DNA of 64,000 nucleotides, from assembly GCA_029961685.1 (NCBI GenBank), contig JARWKL010000008.1, forward strand, positions 39,634,821 to 39,698,820. The letters are read 5' to 3'. The notes under the pieces are model-generated. The model was not told the origin of the DNA and did not search any database. It saw only the letters and a list, made by a program, of their open reading frames with translations. Positions 1-10,750 of the stretch are shown here, piece after piece (the stretch's first letter is position 1; every line of letters starts with the position of its first letter). Position numbers and translations under genes: made by a program. Source of the DNA: Aristolochia californica. Taxonomy: Eukaryota > Streptophyta > Magnoliopsida > Piperales > Aristolochiaceae.

Positions 1-1085
1 GATTATAAATTCTCACTTCAAACGGGCATCCCCAAACGCGCATATGTCACAAACTTGGTTTCCAACCTTTCCATAATTCAAATGGCGTTTTAGGAACAGT
101 CTTGGTTGGAACTCGGTTTAATATATACACTGTCATTTCAAATGGCCCAGGTGCTTGTCCATTCTCTGTGTATCTACCATAATATTCTCCACCTCTATCT
201 GATCTCACGATCTTAATTTTCTTACCACATTGTGTCACTATTTCGGCATTAAAGATCTTAAAGGCATCTAATGTTTCATACTTGTTAGAAATCATGTAGA
301 GATACATATATCATGAGTAATCATCTATAAAAGAGATAAAGTATTTCTGACCATGTGAGTCCATGTCTGGACTGGACTACATATATCAGTATGTATGATC
401 TCTAATATGGTTGAACTCCTATGGGCACCTTTTTTTGACTTGTTAGTCTGCTTTCCCTTAATGCAGTCTACACAAGTCTCAAAATCAGTAAAATCCAGAG
501 TATTAAGTACCCCTTGTTCCATCACCAGTCTTCCTTCTTCTTGAACACACATGGTCAAAAGTTCATTAATTGACCATTTATCCTTATGTGTGTTGTAGGA
601 TATTTTGAAGGGTCCATATTGGTGCAGAAGGGTATTAAGGATGTAGTGCACTAGGAAATATTCTAACATATCAACCTCAAGTTTCTTCAATTGTGCTGCA
701 ATATCCCTCATTTGCATGATGTGTTCGCGCATACCTCGTATACTGGTGAGCTGGAGGGATGAGAGTTTCATAATTATGGTACTTGCTAGAGCCTTGTCTG
801 AAGTGACAAATTGTTCATCAATGGCTTTTAGCAAGTCTTTGACTTTTTTCATGTTGGTCGACGGAACCACGAATACCAGCAGAAATTCTCGTCTTAATGA
901 ACATCATGCTGAGGCGATTAGATCGCTCCCATCGTTCATAAAACATGATTTCAGTTGCAGTGCTGGTATTAGTTATTGCTGGTGGTTCGTCTTTCCTAAT
1001 AACATAGTCAATATCCATCCACCCTAAATGAAGAAAATTCTCTCCCTTAAGATCAGGGATTTTACAACGAATATCAAAGAAATTG
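1..1085 (-). mobile_element. Ty1/copia retrotransposon relic (gag plus integrase fragments)
   Basis: Reading the minus strand, roughly 1,075 to 870 gives a copia gag start (GENFLHLGWMDIDY, then RKDEPPAI). 870-325 gives the UBN2-type gag domain (LSSLQLTSIRGMREHIMQM). 307-47 gives integrase-core motifs (IVRSDRGGEYYGR and LNRVPTKTVPKTPFELWKG). Gag runs directly into integrase, so the zinc knuckle, protease and much of the integrase are deleted, and several frames are broken. In gag, a few residues that normally precede the LHLGWMDIDY stretch are also missing. The element continues off the left edge, where reverse transcriptase and RNase H would lie. Gag-pol order and orientation are clear; it is not an autonomous element. 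Confidence 0.85.
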
Positions 1086-1750
1086 ACAGGTTGTAGAACT
1101 GCATAAAATTACAAATGACATGTTTATGTTAAAATTGAGGCTTGAATCATTATCATGCTTTACCAATGTAAATCATGCTTAAAAATGGAATCTATTGACA
1201 TAAAAACATGCCTGTGGGCTAACTTTTTTAATTCAAACAAATTCATTATTCTTTATGATTAAACTATATGATAAAACTAACAAATTATTTATGAAGTCAT
1301 AATTCATGTGGATAAATTATGAATAATTTGATATTTTATCCTAACTAATAAACTCAAATATAATAAAAAATCAAGTAGGATAAAATTTATTATATTAAGT
1401 CAAATTAGTTACAATTAATGTCTAAAATATACTAGATGTGATCCTAATCATAATATATAATTTTTATAGGCAATTAAAGATGTTGTGGCTACTCTCTAAT
1501 TAATAAAAAATTATATAGATCACTAGACATTAAATCGCATAATGCGAAATTTTTATGAGAATAATATGAATTGCATAATTTTAACTAACACTAACAAGTG
1601 ATCATTATGCACAAAAATTCTCATAATATATGCATAATTTGAAAACAATAATATTATGCATAACTTTAATTTCATGCATTTAACTATATGTCAAAAATGC
1701 ATAAAAACATATTACTGAAAAATACATATCTAAATGTCAAGAATTAAGAC
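1086..1750. other. AT-rich stretch, likely copia leader
   Basis: Very AT-rich DNA between the gag start and the putative primer-binding site. No open frame, tRNA or repeat unit is recognisable. By position it would be the untranslated leader of the copia relic, perhaps with later insertions. Confidence 0.3.
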
Positions 1751-2010
1751 ATACGCGCCAAATTCAGTGTTTGCACAAGGGTTCGAATCCCGCTCTCTGA
1801 TCACTTTCTTTGAAGGTTTTGTATGAGTGAACGAGATTGGGGACCAAACCTCTATTTATAAGCCAAACTCCCATCAAGCTTATCGGCTTCTGTAGCTGCC
1901 GATGGGAGGACGTGGGTCTTAAACCTCCATGGACGTGGGAACGTGGTCTTCTGAAACGGTACCACGTTTTCTATGAAAGACGTTAACCCATTATTTTCGA
2001 AACGGAAAGA
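1751..2010 (-). mobile_element. Putative copia LTR end and degenerate primer-binding site
   Basis: On the minus strand there is a TATA-like TATAAATAGAGG near 1,850, followed after ~60 bases by TGATCAGAGAGCGGG and then ATTCGAACCC (around 1,799 to 1,777). This resembles a decayed initiator-Met tRNA primer-binding site (TGGTATCAGAGC plus T-arm complement), and it is placed and oriented correctly for the copia relic downstream. It could instead be an unrelated tRNA-derived sequence; I see no clear matching 3' LTR in the window. Confidence 0.35.
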
Positions 2011-2400
2011 ACATTGGACCAACCTCTAGTTAACATGGGGTCGATGAAAGTGTATGAAACAAACTGGTTAATGAATCACACAATAGGGTTTACCAAAGTC
2101 CACTGCCACAATCATACAGAAAAGAAAGGGATAGAAGGAATAGAGATTTATTGCCCTCATATATAACCAGATAAATTCGATTTTTGAGTATATAACAACC
2201 TATACTTATTTTTCTAGAATTGCTTTAATACCTTATCCAGTAAAAAGTTTATTATTTTTAACTTTTTATCCAATTTAATAAACTGTAAAATAATTGACAC
2301 CTTGACTCAATGTCTGAAAAAGTTTAATAAGAGTAGATTTTTCTGTAGATCTCCGTTCGAGGGAGGGAGGAAAACTGCTCCGTTCTTCCAGGCTGGTCCC
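2011..2400. other. Intergenic, possible promoter of the broken gene
   Basis: AT-rich until about 2,300, then more GC-rich ahead of the start codon at 2,401. No clear TATA box or repeat was identified. Confidence 0.3.
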
Positions 2401-5083
2401 ATGGAGGAAGCCCCCTCTCTCTCCGAGAACCATGCCGAGAAACCAACCCAAATAAACCACCCCGGAATCGAACCTGCAGCCGGAACCCCACCTTCAGAAA
2501 CCTCAGAGACTGCGGCAGTGCCTCCGTCCTCCGGCCCCAAACCACCAGGAAGAGAAAGGTCAATAATGGGGATTATCGTAACTTCACCTTCTTCAAGATC
2601 CGGAAAATCTTCAAGGACCTCCGACCGTATTTCATCGAGGTAACACTGTTGGCGGAGAAAAACTGGAGGTGGAAGTCCATTTCTTTATCTTCCTCGAGGT
2701 GTTTACGAATTCCCTTCTGGGTTCCTCTCTTTCTTGCATATTTTTCAAGTTCACTGTGATTTGTTTTCTGGGTGTTTGTAACTTTCGGTAATGCTCCTGC
2801 TTTTGGTCGAAGAAAAGCTCTTCTTTCCATGTGGAAGTTGCAAGTTTCATGTAATTCCTTTATGGGCTATTGTAATTTTAATTAAATCTTTTTCTTATAC
2901 AAGGAAACCATTCAATTGCTTCGTGAATTTTTCTCCTTTTTTCATGGGCAACTGCGGATACTACCTAGCATTTCTGGTGATTAATGGGTTTTTACTTCTT
3001 CCGTTTATTTACCTGGGGTGTCTGATCCCAACTGTTCCATGCTTCTTTGATTTGATTTTTCTATTTATTCTTCATTTTGACACTTGATTGAGTATGCTCC
3101 ATCAACTATAGAAATTCACTTTACATAGACGTTTATGAGGTGCTTGATGAGGCAGATAGTAGTTTGTGTGGAGATTGGGTGGGCTATATTCTCATCTTTT
3201 TTAGCACCATTGGTTGTTTAGGTGGTTAAGTTTCATTTTATTGTAAATCTTGATATTACCTAAACTTCTGTTGGGCAATTTCTACTTTTCCTAGATGAGA
3301 ATTAGGATTGTCTAAATGTGGATTTAGGGGCATCAACTGACTCTCTGATAGCTTTAGGTGGATACTTTCTTTCAGGAAGCTATCTGGGAATGTTTGCTTT
3401 TGTCTCATCAAGGAATTCGTTTGACAGAAAATAACCAGGTTGGAAGAATTTGCTGAAAAGATCATCTATATCCCATTTTGGTGATCTGATGACTAGGTCT
3501 AAAAAAATTAACCAGAAGGAAATTTCAGTATGCTTTCTTCCTCAAGAGTCTAAGGTTGTAATTTACTGAAACTTCCTGTGTTCATGGATTTTAGATTCCA
3601 CAAATTGGAATCATTACGAAGTCGATGTCACTGATGTGCGTTACGCAAATGCTGGTGGTCGTGAGGATGACAATGCTTTTGCACTGAAAGAAAGTTTTGG
3701 ACCTGATGAAATATTTCCCAGAGTTTATCTTTACCTGTGATCCAGTCTTGCCCTACTTTAGGTATTGTTATCTCTCTGCAGTAATAAATTGTTCACAGCT
3801 GGAATGAAAGAAAGTACCTCAGTTGAACACATGAAGACATTAATCATTTAAGAATGAATTTTTGATAATTTATTTGGAGACAACATATTTGTAGAAATGT
3901 ATAAGATTTGTTAGAAACATAAACAGAAAAAAATTCCTTTGCTTTGGAGTTTGCGTAGCATATTTTGACCATAATCAAACATTGGGAGATGTCATCTTTT
4001 CAGATATTGAATTTGCTCGTGTTATGACTAATAGCGAAAACTTTGTTCTCTTGATGGTTATGTGCGCCCCAAATTTTCGAGAGAGCAAAGCTGGTGATGA
4101 AATTCGAAAACGTAAGCTTCCTAACAGGGTAACATTTGTTTCTATCACCCATCATGCTCCTGTTCCTGCATCTCTTCCACTCTCTCTTTTTCCGTTCTGG
4201 TGATTAAAGTGCCTGAATAAGATAGTTTATCTGTTCATTGTATATGATTTGAATTGCTTGATGTTGAAATCTGACTTGAGCCTGTAAATGGATGGACCTA
4301 GTAGTTGGTCCACATGACTCGGACCTAGTTCTTTGCAAATGATTCATATAACGAACTAGACTAGATAACAAGCGACAAATGCTAATCAAGCTGCTACAAG
4401 GTTTTCCTTTTGTTGCTGCACATCCCGAGAAACAAAATCTGATGGAAATGACAAAGCAACTGCAGATGGAGTTGAAGGAGATAGAAATTCTCAGAAACCA
4501 ACCGAGGCTCAGCAGCACCTTCCTGGTGAAAGCAATCCAGAATCCATGGAGAGGACACAAGAAGATAAACAAACACATCCACCATTACATACAGAAAGCA
4601 GACAAGGAGTTGATGGATCAGGAAGCAGGACTTCATGGAACTTACGTCATTGGTGGTTCTCGACTTGGATGGAACTTATGTCATTGGTGGTTCTCGACTT
4701 GGATGGAACTTCACCATGTTTCCTGGAACTTTTCCTGTCTATTATGGTGAATCAAAAGCGAGGTTTAGATCTTGCCAAGCAGCGAAACATAATCAGCAGG
4801 AAGGGAAAGCAGGAAGGAGTTGATAAGTCTGGGAGAGGTTCCTTCTGTGCTCATGCTTTACATATATCCATATTTGCATTTTTTATCTGAGACTGACTGG
4901 TGACAAATGCAGTCTTTAGCAGCTGCTGTGTTGAACCAGTAATTGGAGCTCTTTCCCAGCCAAAGCAGACATTGAACATGGATCAGTTTCTATGGCACTC
5001 TGGTCAGATTTCTTTTGAAGCGGACGATGGGAAAGCATTATCTTGTTTGAGCGAATTAAGACAAGCAAGTGGAAAGGAGACTG
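2401..5083 (+). pseudogene. Broken multi-exon gene of unknown family
   Basis: Visible coding-like blocks are as follows. Exon 1 starts at ATG 2,401 (MEEAPSLSENHAEK...) and ends at 2,639 before GTAACA; it must shift frame near 2,551 to read RKRKVNNGDYRNFTFFK and then KDLRPYFIE. A block from 4,003 to ~4,128 (DIEFARVMTNSENF... to APNFRESKAGDEIRKR) ends before GTAACA. A block at ~4,380-4,830 contains GTYVIGGSRLGWNFTMFPG. A block at ~4,909-5,083 ends at a GT donor. A possible block at 3,610-3,740 (NWNHYEVDVTDVRY) is less sure. The exon 1 frameshift and a 34-bp tandem duplication in the 4.6 kb block both break the reading frame. Nothing coding follows 5,083. I do not recognise the family, although the DLRPYFIE and FRESKAGDEIR stretches look like conserved nuclear-protein motifs. 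Sequencing error could explain exon 1 but not the duplication. Confidence 0.55.
4636..4703. repeat. 34-bp tandem duplication, frame-breaking
   Basis: TGGAACTTACGTCATTGG begins at 4,636 and recurs as TGGAACTTATGTCATTGG at 4,670; a third partial start (TGGAACTTCACC) is at 4,704. The period is 34 bp, not a multiple of three. The GTYVIGGSRLGWN peptide is therefore encoded twice in different frames. Confidence 0.9.
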
Positions 5084-5116
5084 GTAATGATACTACTCAA
5101 CTGTACTTTCACTCTT

Positions 5117-5460
5117 GATTAGTAGTTGAATTATCTCATGGTTAGCCAATAGCATGCATATAATGAAATCATGGTTTGGGGACTTGGTGGGTTGCTTCCC
5201 AACTTGGGCGAGTTGACCCGGATTTTGCCGGTAGCAGGTCGATTCATGGGGGCGAATCGACCCGAATACCTGACCCACCCTAGGTAACGAAGTTGACCAG
5301 GTCGGGAATGGAGTCAAGGCGAGTCATAGTTCATCCAGTAAAAATTTACTAGGCGACTCAGTATGAGGATTGGGTGAGTCGACCCAACTTACCCGATCCG
5401 ACTTGGGATCAGAAGTCGTCGAGTCGAATCCCTGTAAATGAAATGCATAGGCTAATGATA
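5117..5460. repeat. GACTCG-rich dispersed repeat
   Basis: Rich in GGTCGA, GAGTCGACCC and similar words, unlike the AT-rich flanks. Related wording recurs at 11,880-12,080. Looks like a degenerate dispersed repeat; class undetermined. Confidence 0.45.
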
Positions 5461-6835
5461 AAAAAAAAAGTTTTATTTCATGTTTATGTTATTTACTTTG
5501 AAGGATGGAACTTGTATTTGTAACATTAATTAATTATTTTAATTAATTTGTTTAATTTGTTTAATTACTTTTCATTTACTTTAATGTGATTAAATTAATA
5601 TTTATCATTAATAACTTAAACACCCTTGATTTGTTGTTTACATTCCAACAACATATTATGGGTCCAATTGATTCATTATCATTAATTATAGAAATTAAAC
5701 ACTAAGGCATATACATAATTTTGATCATATTATTAGGGCAAATAAGTACTAATTTTACTATAAAGTGTACAAATCATTTTTTTAGAGGTATAAAGTAATT
5801 AATTCTTTATTATAATTTAATAAAAATATTTATACAACTTTTGTTTCATTTCTTAGGCTTTGTTGGTGTCTCTGGTTGGAAATTTATATCCCAATAAACA
5901 TTCAGTAAAGATTTCTTATTATTTTCCATGTCGATGTTATCGTAATAACATTGGTCAAAGAGAATTTTTATAATAAAATATTGGTCAAAGAGAAAATAAT
6001 TCTTTTTGTCGTTTTTTATCCAAATGGTCTATTTTCTTGAATTATTATAATAAATTGCAACTATTCTCTTCTCTTCACAATTTTAGAGCCACATATTAGA
6101 TTGAGATAGATACATGGCTTTCATTTCATGGGGTCTACATGAATGGACGACCTTGATTCAATATTATAATAATACGTGACTTAAAATATCAAAAATCTCT
6201 TTCTTTGGCTTGTTATGTAAAAACTCAAGAAGAACGACAAAATAGAGATATTTGGATCGATGATCCCCTCATTGTTTAAAAAAATAAAATTTTAAATTAA
6301 ATAAAATTACCTTTATTAAATTTATATAATTAGACCCCTTTGAACCCATAAATAAATAGTTATGATAGTTTCAATGAACATATGAAATAGGCAATACTTA
6401 TATACAATATTGAAATAAATGTATTCTCTTCTAAGATTGAGATATGCCTCAATCAAGTTTAATTAAATCTAATTTCTTTTCCAAGTCCTAAATATATAAA
6501 AAAATAAAAATCCTAAAAAATAAAAGACCTAGCTAATTTTTCCTGTTCAACCATTAATCGAACTAGATTTGTTTACCTCCTCCATCGTCTTCTTAGTCGG
6601 GAGAGTAGGGGTCGAGCGACTCGACTTAAATTTTTTATTTTTTAAAATTTATTATTGGTATTAATTGATTCGACTAAATTGAACTATTGTTACTTAAGTG
6701 GATTATTGATCTAAGTTTAACAATATTGACACTTAGTTTGAGCAAAGCATAAAAAGGATTTTAAGCAAATATTGCATGGAAATATTTTAATAAAAATTAA
6801 GAAAAAATTAATTGATAAGCCTTTATGACTAACAT
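5461..6835. other. AT-rich intergenic DNA
   Basis: Strongly AT-rich with homopolymer runs. No gene, tRNA or clear repeat boundary was seen. Confidence 0.5.
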
Positions 6836-6899
6836 TCACAAGTTTGTACCATGTACATTGTACATAAGCAAGGGTAAATCCGTATTTTCATAGTCTCCT

Positions 6900-7675
6900 T
6901 CACAAACTTTGACACGTCTCCTGAGAGTCGCTTGTGTCCAGAAAAATGGCCGCGGGACGACCTCAAAAACGCAAACTCGTACGAAAGATCCTTCCGAAGA
7001 ATCTGGCGTTTGCGTCCTCGGTTGGCTTCTGTGCCTGTTACGTGCTCGACGTATCTTCTCTCTTGGCCGCCCGATCCCTTTCGGCGGGCCGATCTTTCCG
7101 GGTTCCTTCCTTCTCTCCGTCCAATAGTTTATGTAGATGTATCTTCTCACGCTTATCTGTTTGCCTGCGTAATCCGACACACAGTTTTTTCACATCTGAT
7201 CGTGGAAACAGTTTCTGGGTCTGCTGATTTTTTGTGCGGAAGGAATTTGGGGAGGGATTGGAGCAGTATAAGGTAATTTTCGTTGAGCTTTTTCGTGCTT
7301 TTTTTGGTTGGGTGCGGTTGCTGAATACTTTGGAAAGGTGTGTGAGAGTTTTCGTCTTGGAATTGGAGATAAGCAGGGGAGCTTTAGAGCTTCTGTTTCT
7401 GTTTTGGGAAATTTGAAGACTTGAAGTTGAAATTGTTTTCCTTTTCCTTTGTGTTGTTTTCTACTCGGAGGGATTGTCTAGGAATATGAAACAGGTATTG
7501 CTCTCTCTTGAAATCTAGGTTTAAGAGAAGAGTATTTCAAGTTGTGGATTAGGGGGGAGAGTGGAGCCAATCCAACTGCTTGTTTAGATTTGTACGTAAC
7601 TGGGTCAAACTCAAAAAAATTCTGTTAAGAAGAAAGGGTGTGCAAATTTTGTAATTGACAATTGGATTCTGCAAA
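6900..7675 (+). promoter_or_regulatory. Promoter and 5' leader of the PYRP2-like gene
   Basis: Composition switches at ~6,900 from AT-rich to a pyrimidine-rich, GC-balanced segment typical of a plant core promoter or 5' UTR. A good donor, AAG|GTAATT, lies near 7,270, so a leader intron is likely, but the acceptor before the start codon is unclear. Short overlapping open frames on both strands here show no recognisable protein. Confidence 0.45.
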
Positions 7676-8815
7676 ATGGTAGATTCAGTTGCCACGTCTC
7701 TTCTCAGCTATGGGCCGTCATACCAGTTGTCCTGTTACAGAGACAGGATTCAAAGGCCAAAACTCGGATCTTGTCGGTTCCTGGCAAATGAATTCATGGG
7801 CCGTCAAGTTTACTTGGCTCCATCAAGAATCAGGAGTCGATTTCATCAATTTATGCTTTCTGTAACCCGAGCTCTAGCCATGGAGATCACAAAAGAAACC
7901 CCTTCTTCTAGTGAAGAAGATAAAATACCCAGGGGCCTAAATTACTTGGTCGATACTGGTTTCAATAGATTCAGTTCTTGGCCGCCGGCAAACAAGGCTG
8001 ATAATCCCAAGCTGCACAACCCTTTGCTCAGACAAGAACGAATGGGTTGTGGGTGGTTGGGTGCAATTTTTGAATGGGAAGGAGTAATTGTTGAAGATAA
8101 TCCTGATCTTGAAAAACAAGCTTGGTTGGTCTTATCCCAAGAGGAAGGGAAATCCCCACCCCCCACCTTCATCTTGAGAAGGATCGAAGGAATGAAGAAC
8201 GAACAAGCAATCTCTGAAGTGCTTTGCTGGTCAAGGGATCCGACACAGCTGCGAAGAATGGCTGACCGAAAAGAGGAGATTTACCAATCTTTGTTAGGGG
8301 GATTCTATAGAGTAAGATCTGGTTCACAAGAATTTTTAACCACTTTGATAAACTACAAAATTCCAATGGCTTTGGTCTCCACCAGGCCCAGGAAAAACCT
8401 TGAAACAGCCATATCCATGATTGGATTTGAAGGATTCTTTAACATAATTGTGGCAGCAGAAGATGTTTATAGGGGCAAACCTGACCCAGAGATGTTTATT
8501 TATGCATCACAACAACTGAATTTTATACCTGAAAGGTGTATTGTGTTCGGGAACTCAAATTCCACGGTAGAGGCAGCTCATGATGCACGAATGAAGTGTA
8601 TAGCTGTTGCAAGCAAGCATCCGATATACGAGCTAGGGGCAGCAGACTTGGTGGTCCGGATGTTAAATGAGCTTTCAGTGGTTGATTTAAAGAACCTTGC
8701 AGACATCGATTCAGCAGAGTTCGAGTCTCCGGAACCTGAGCTGGAGATGGAAGAAGAGGAGGAAAGGGGCTCATTTCCACCTAGCTCAGTAGGATTAGAT
8801 GATAATTTCTGGTGA
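7676..8815 (+). CDS. PYRP2: PYRP2-like HAD protein, plastid (riboflavin pathway phosphatase family)
   Basis: One uninterrupted 379-residue frame from ATG 7,676 (MVDSVATSLL). By similarity it is the plant HAD protein At4g11570, annotated as 5-amino-6-(5-phospho-D-ribitylamino)uracil phosphatase, which removes phosphate from a riboflavin precursor in plastids. The N-terminal ~80 residues are Ser/Arg-rich and acid-poor, like a transit peptide. The HAD body runs from ~130 to 345: motif I position FEWEGVIVED, motif II ALVSTRP, motif III RGKPDPEMF, motif IV position IVFGNSNSTVEAAHD. The C-terminus ends in an acidic tail (LEMEEEEERG). Oddity: motif I lacks the usual DxD and motif IV lacks the usual acidic pair. 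Length is close to the family norm. Family assignment is strong; the reaction is inherited from annotation. Confidence 0.9.
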   Translation: MVDSVATSLLSYGPSYQLSCYRDRIQRPKLGSCRFLANEFMGRQVYLAPSRIRSRFHQFMLSVTRALAMEITKETPSSSEEDKIPRGLNYLVDTGFNRFSSWPPANKADNPKLHNPLLRQERMGCGWLGAIFEWEGVIVEDNPDLEKQAWLVLSQEEGKSPPPTFILRRIEGMKNEQAISEVLCWSRDPTQLRRMADRKEEIYQSLLGGFYRVRSGSQEFLTTLINYKIPMALVSTRPRKNLETAISMIGFEGFFNIIVAAEDVYRGKPDPEMFIYASQQLNFIPERCIVFGNSNSTVEAAHDARMKCIAVASKHPIYELGAADLVVRMLNELSVVDLKNLADIDSAEFESPEPELEMEEEEERGSFPPSSVGLDDNFW

Positions 8816-9105
8816 ACTGCTACCCTACCAATTATATGTAGTATATGTGTACAGTGATACAGTTGATTATTTAGCTCATGCCATGTAGTTAGGGTTCAAT
8901 GGGTCCTCATTTAATCATTTTAAACTGTGTATATGTTTTCATCCCTACCAAAAAGCCTTTATTTGCTGTAATCTGTGTACAAAAAGACATTGGGTAGTCT
9001 GTATTGGATTCCCCATTTCATGATACAATGTATTACTGCTTTGTGTCAATGCATCTTCTTTCAATGTTTGTCTATTCCCCAATCTGTTGAATATATGTGC
9101 ACCTT
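8816..9105 (+). other. 3' untranslated region of PYRP2-like gene
   Basis: T-rich sequence directly after the stop with no open frame. Probable 3' UTR; the polyadenylation point cannot be fixed. Confidence 0.4.
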
Positions 9106-9600
9106 AACCAGCTCCATGGAAGAAGATAGCTTTCCAGGGTGCTAGTTCTGGAACAAAATCTGTAGTGTGGGCATGGATTCAGTTGACAGTGGTAGTACAT
9201 AACTGCAGCTTCTGAAAGGCTTCTGTGCTTTTGAACAATAGCTGCTGAACCTAATGGCCTTCATGAATCGGTTTTGAAACAATTCTAAGCTTGGTATCTG
9301 AAACTTAAGCTTTATAGAAGTATTTCATAGGTTTTAAGTTCAGCAGCAGTTGTATTAACCAGCCCCATGGAAGAGATGAGCTTTTCAGGGTTCTAGTTCT
9401 GGAACAAAATCTGTAGTGTGGCAATGGATTCAGTTGACAGTGGTAGTACACAACTGCTGCTTCTGAAAGGCTTCTGTGCTTCTGAACAATGGCGGCTGAA
9501 CCTAATGGCCTTCATGAATCAGTTTTGAAACAATTCTAATCTTGATATCTGAAACTTAATCCTTACGGAAGTACTTCATAGGTTTTAAGTAATATCGTTT
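9106..9600. repeat. ~251-bp tandem duplication
   Basis: The segment starting AACCAGCTCCATGGAAGA at 9,106 recurs starting AACCAGCCCCATGGAAGA at 9,357, and similarity holds for the whole ~235-250 bases (for example GGAACAAAATCTGTAGTGTG in both). A few percent divergence suggests a duplication that is not very recent. No coding potential; it lies between two convergent genes. Confidence 0.9.
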
Positions 9601-9802
9601 TTATTGCTATCCAGGAAAAAAAAGAGTGGAAGAAGTCAAACGCTTGATTGATTTCATGGCGACTAGTTATAGGATTGATCAGTAAGAAAAAAAATTGAAT
9701 GACTAAATTCGTTAAAATGCTGTTGTTCTCAGTTATTATTCACACGTCAACAAAAAAATTCATTAGTGGAAAGAATTTCGATCGAAAATGAATGAATTGA
9801 AG

Positions 9803-10585
9803 TCACGATCCACCGGTTACACTTCCGTTGAATATCTCGATCGTATCCCCTTGCCGCACCTCATGCCAACGGAAGGTCTGATCCTCCTCCATGACGTTCT
9901 GTTTGTAGATGAAGAAGTACCCATCCTGGGGAAGATGAAAGTGAAGATGGTGGTGCAGTCTCTGCAACTCCTTCCTCAGCTCCCTCACCTTATCGTTCGG
10001 ACTCACCTCCACCGGAATCTTCTTTGTCCCGCATTTCGGCTGCACCATTATCTTCACCTTCTTCGAAACCGCACCGTTCGTTGTCCCCGGCCCCAACGGC
10101 CTCCCCGCGACCGTGATCTCTGACTGCTCCGATACTCCACATTCGCCCAAAGAGAGTTTCTGATCCTGCAACTCGACGTTTCCGAGAAAAACAGAAAACC
10201 TGTTCGTGGGTATTCCCTCGGCTTCTTGAATTCGATCCTTCAACCGGCCTACGGTGTCCCCGGGCTCCATTATCAGCGTGAACTGCCGCTTCGACGACTG
10301 TATCTTCACTTGAACCTGCAGGGTGGGGGATGATTGCTCGGAGCTCTGGAATGGTTTGGAGGACTCGGGTTTGAGGATGAGTTGGATTTCGGAGCCCTGG
10401 AGGACTTCATAGAACTCGGTGTCGCGCTTGTCGGACATGACTTGGCCGTTGAAGACGAGAGTCTGGCAGGCGACGGGGAGACCTTTGTACCTCTGGATCT
10501 TCTCTTTAATGGCGAGGACTGTATCGAAGTACCCCACTTCGATGGAGAATCGCTCGTCGTTGGAGATGATGAAGAAGACGTCCAT
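9803..10585 (-). CDS. Triple ubiquitin-like domain protein
   Basis: Single-exon 260-residue frame, ATG at 10,585 and stop at 9,803. Three successive ubiquitin-like beta-grasp domains: residues ~1-74 (FFIISNDERFSIEVGYFDT, then AIKEKIQ and LVFNGQ), ~92-163 (IQSSKRQFTLIMEPGDTVG, then LKDRIQEAEGIP) and ~174-252 (VKIMVQPKCGTKKIPVEVSP). There is no terminal di-glycine after a conserved tail in any unit; the end is TGGS, so it is probably not processed into ubiquitin monomers. It is more likely a fixed multi-UBL adaptor of the plant ubiquitin-like family, partner unknown. Convergent with the PYRP2-like gene. It could be called polyubiquitin-like, but the sequences are far from ubiquitin itself. Confidence 0.85.
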   Translation of the reverse strand: MDVFFIISNDERFSIEVGYFDTVLAIKEKIQRYKGLPVACQTLVFNGQVMSDKRDTEFYEVLQGSEIQLILKPESSKPFQSSEQSSPTLQVQVKIQSSKRQFTLIMEPGDTVGRLKDRIQEAEGIPTNRFSVFLGNVELQDQKLSLGECGVSEQSEITVAGRPLGPGTTNGAVSKKVKIMVQPKCGTKKIPVEVSPNDKVRELRKELQRLHHHLHFHLPQDGYFFIYKQNVMEEDQTFRWHEVRQGDTIEIFNGSVTGGS

Positions 10586-10750
10586 GGTTAATTCTCTTCG
10601 TTCTTCGTTTCAGGGTGGAAGACGAATCTCGGATTTGCAGGTAAGTGGAAACTATGGTGGGAGAAGAAGACGGTGGAGATGTTATTTTAGTTATAACAGC
10701 GACCGAAGAATTTGCACAGTGAAGAAGGGCAGTGAAGAAATTCCCTAAAT
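10586..10750 (-). promoter_or_regulatory. Short upstream region of the UBL gene
   Basis: About 160 bases of GA-rich sequence separate the start codon from the inverted-repeat element that begins near 10,750. The promoter must be within or across that element. Confidence 0.35.

Noticed and set aside
6836..7276. Several overlapping ~100-residue frames upstream of PYRP2
   Set aside because: GC-balanced leader is open in many frames; none has a domain and the PYRP2 frame explains the locus.
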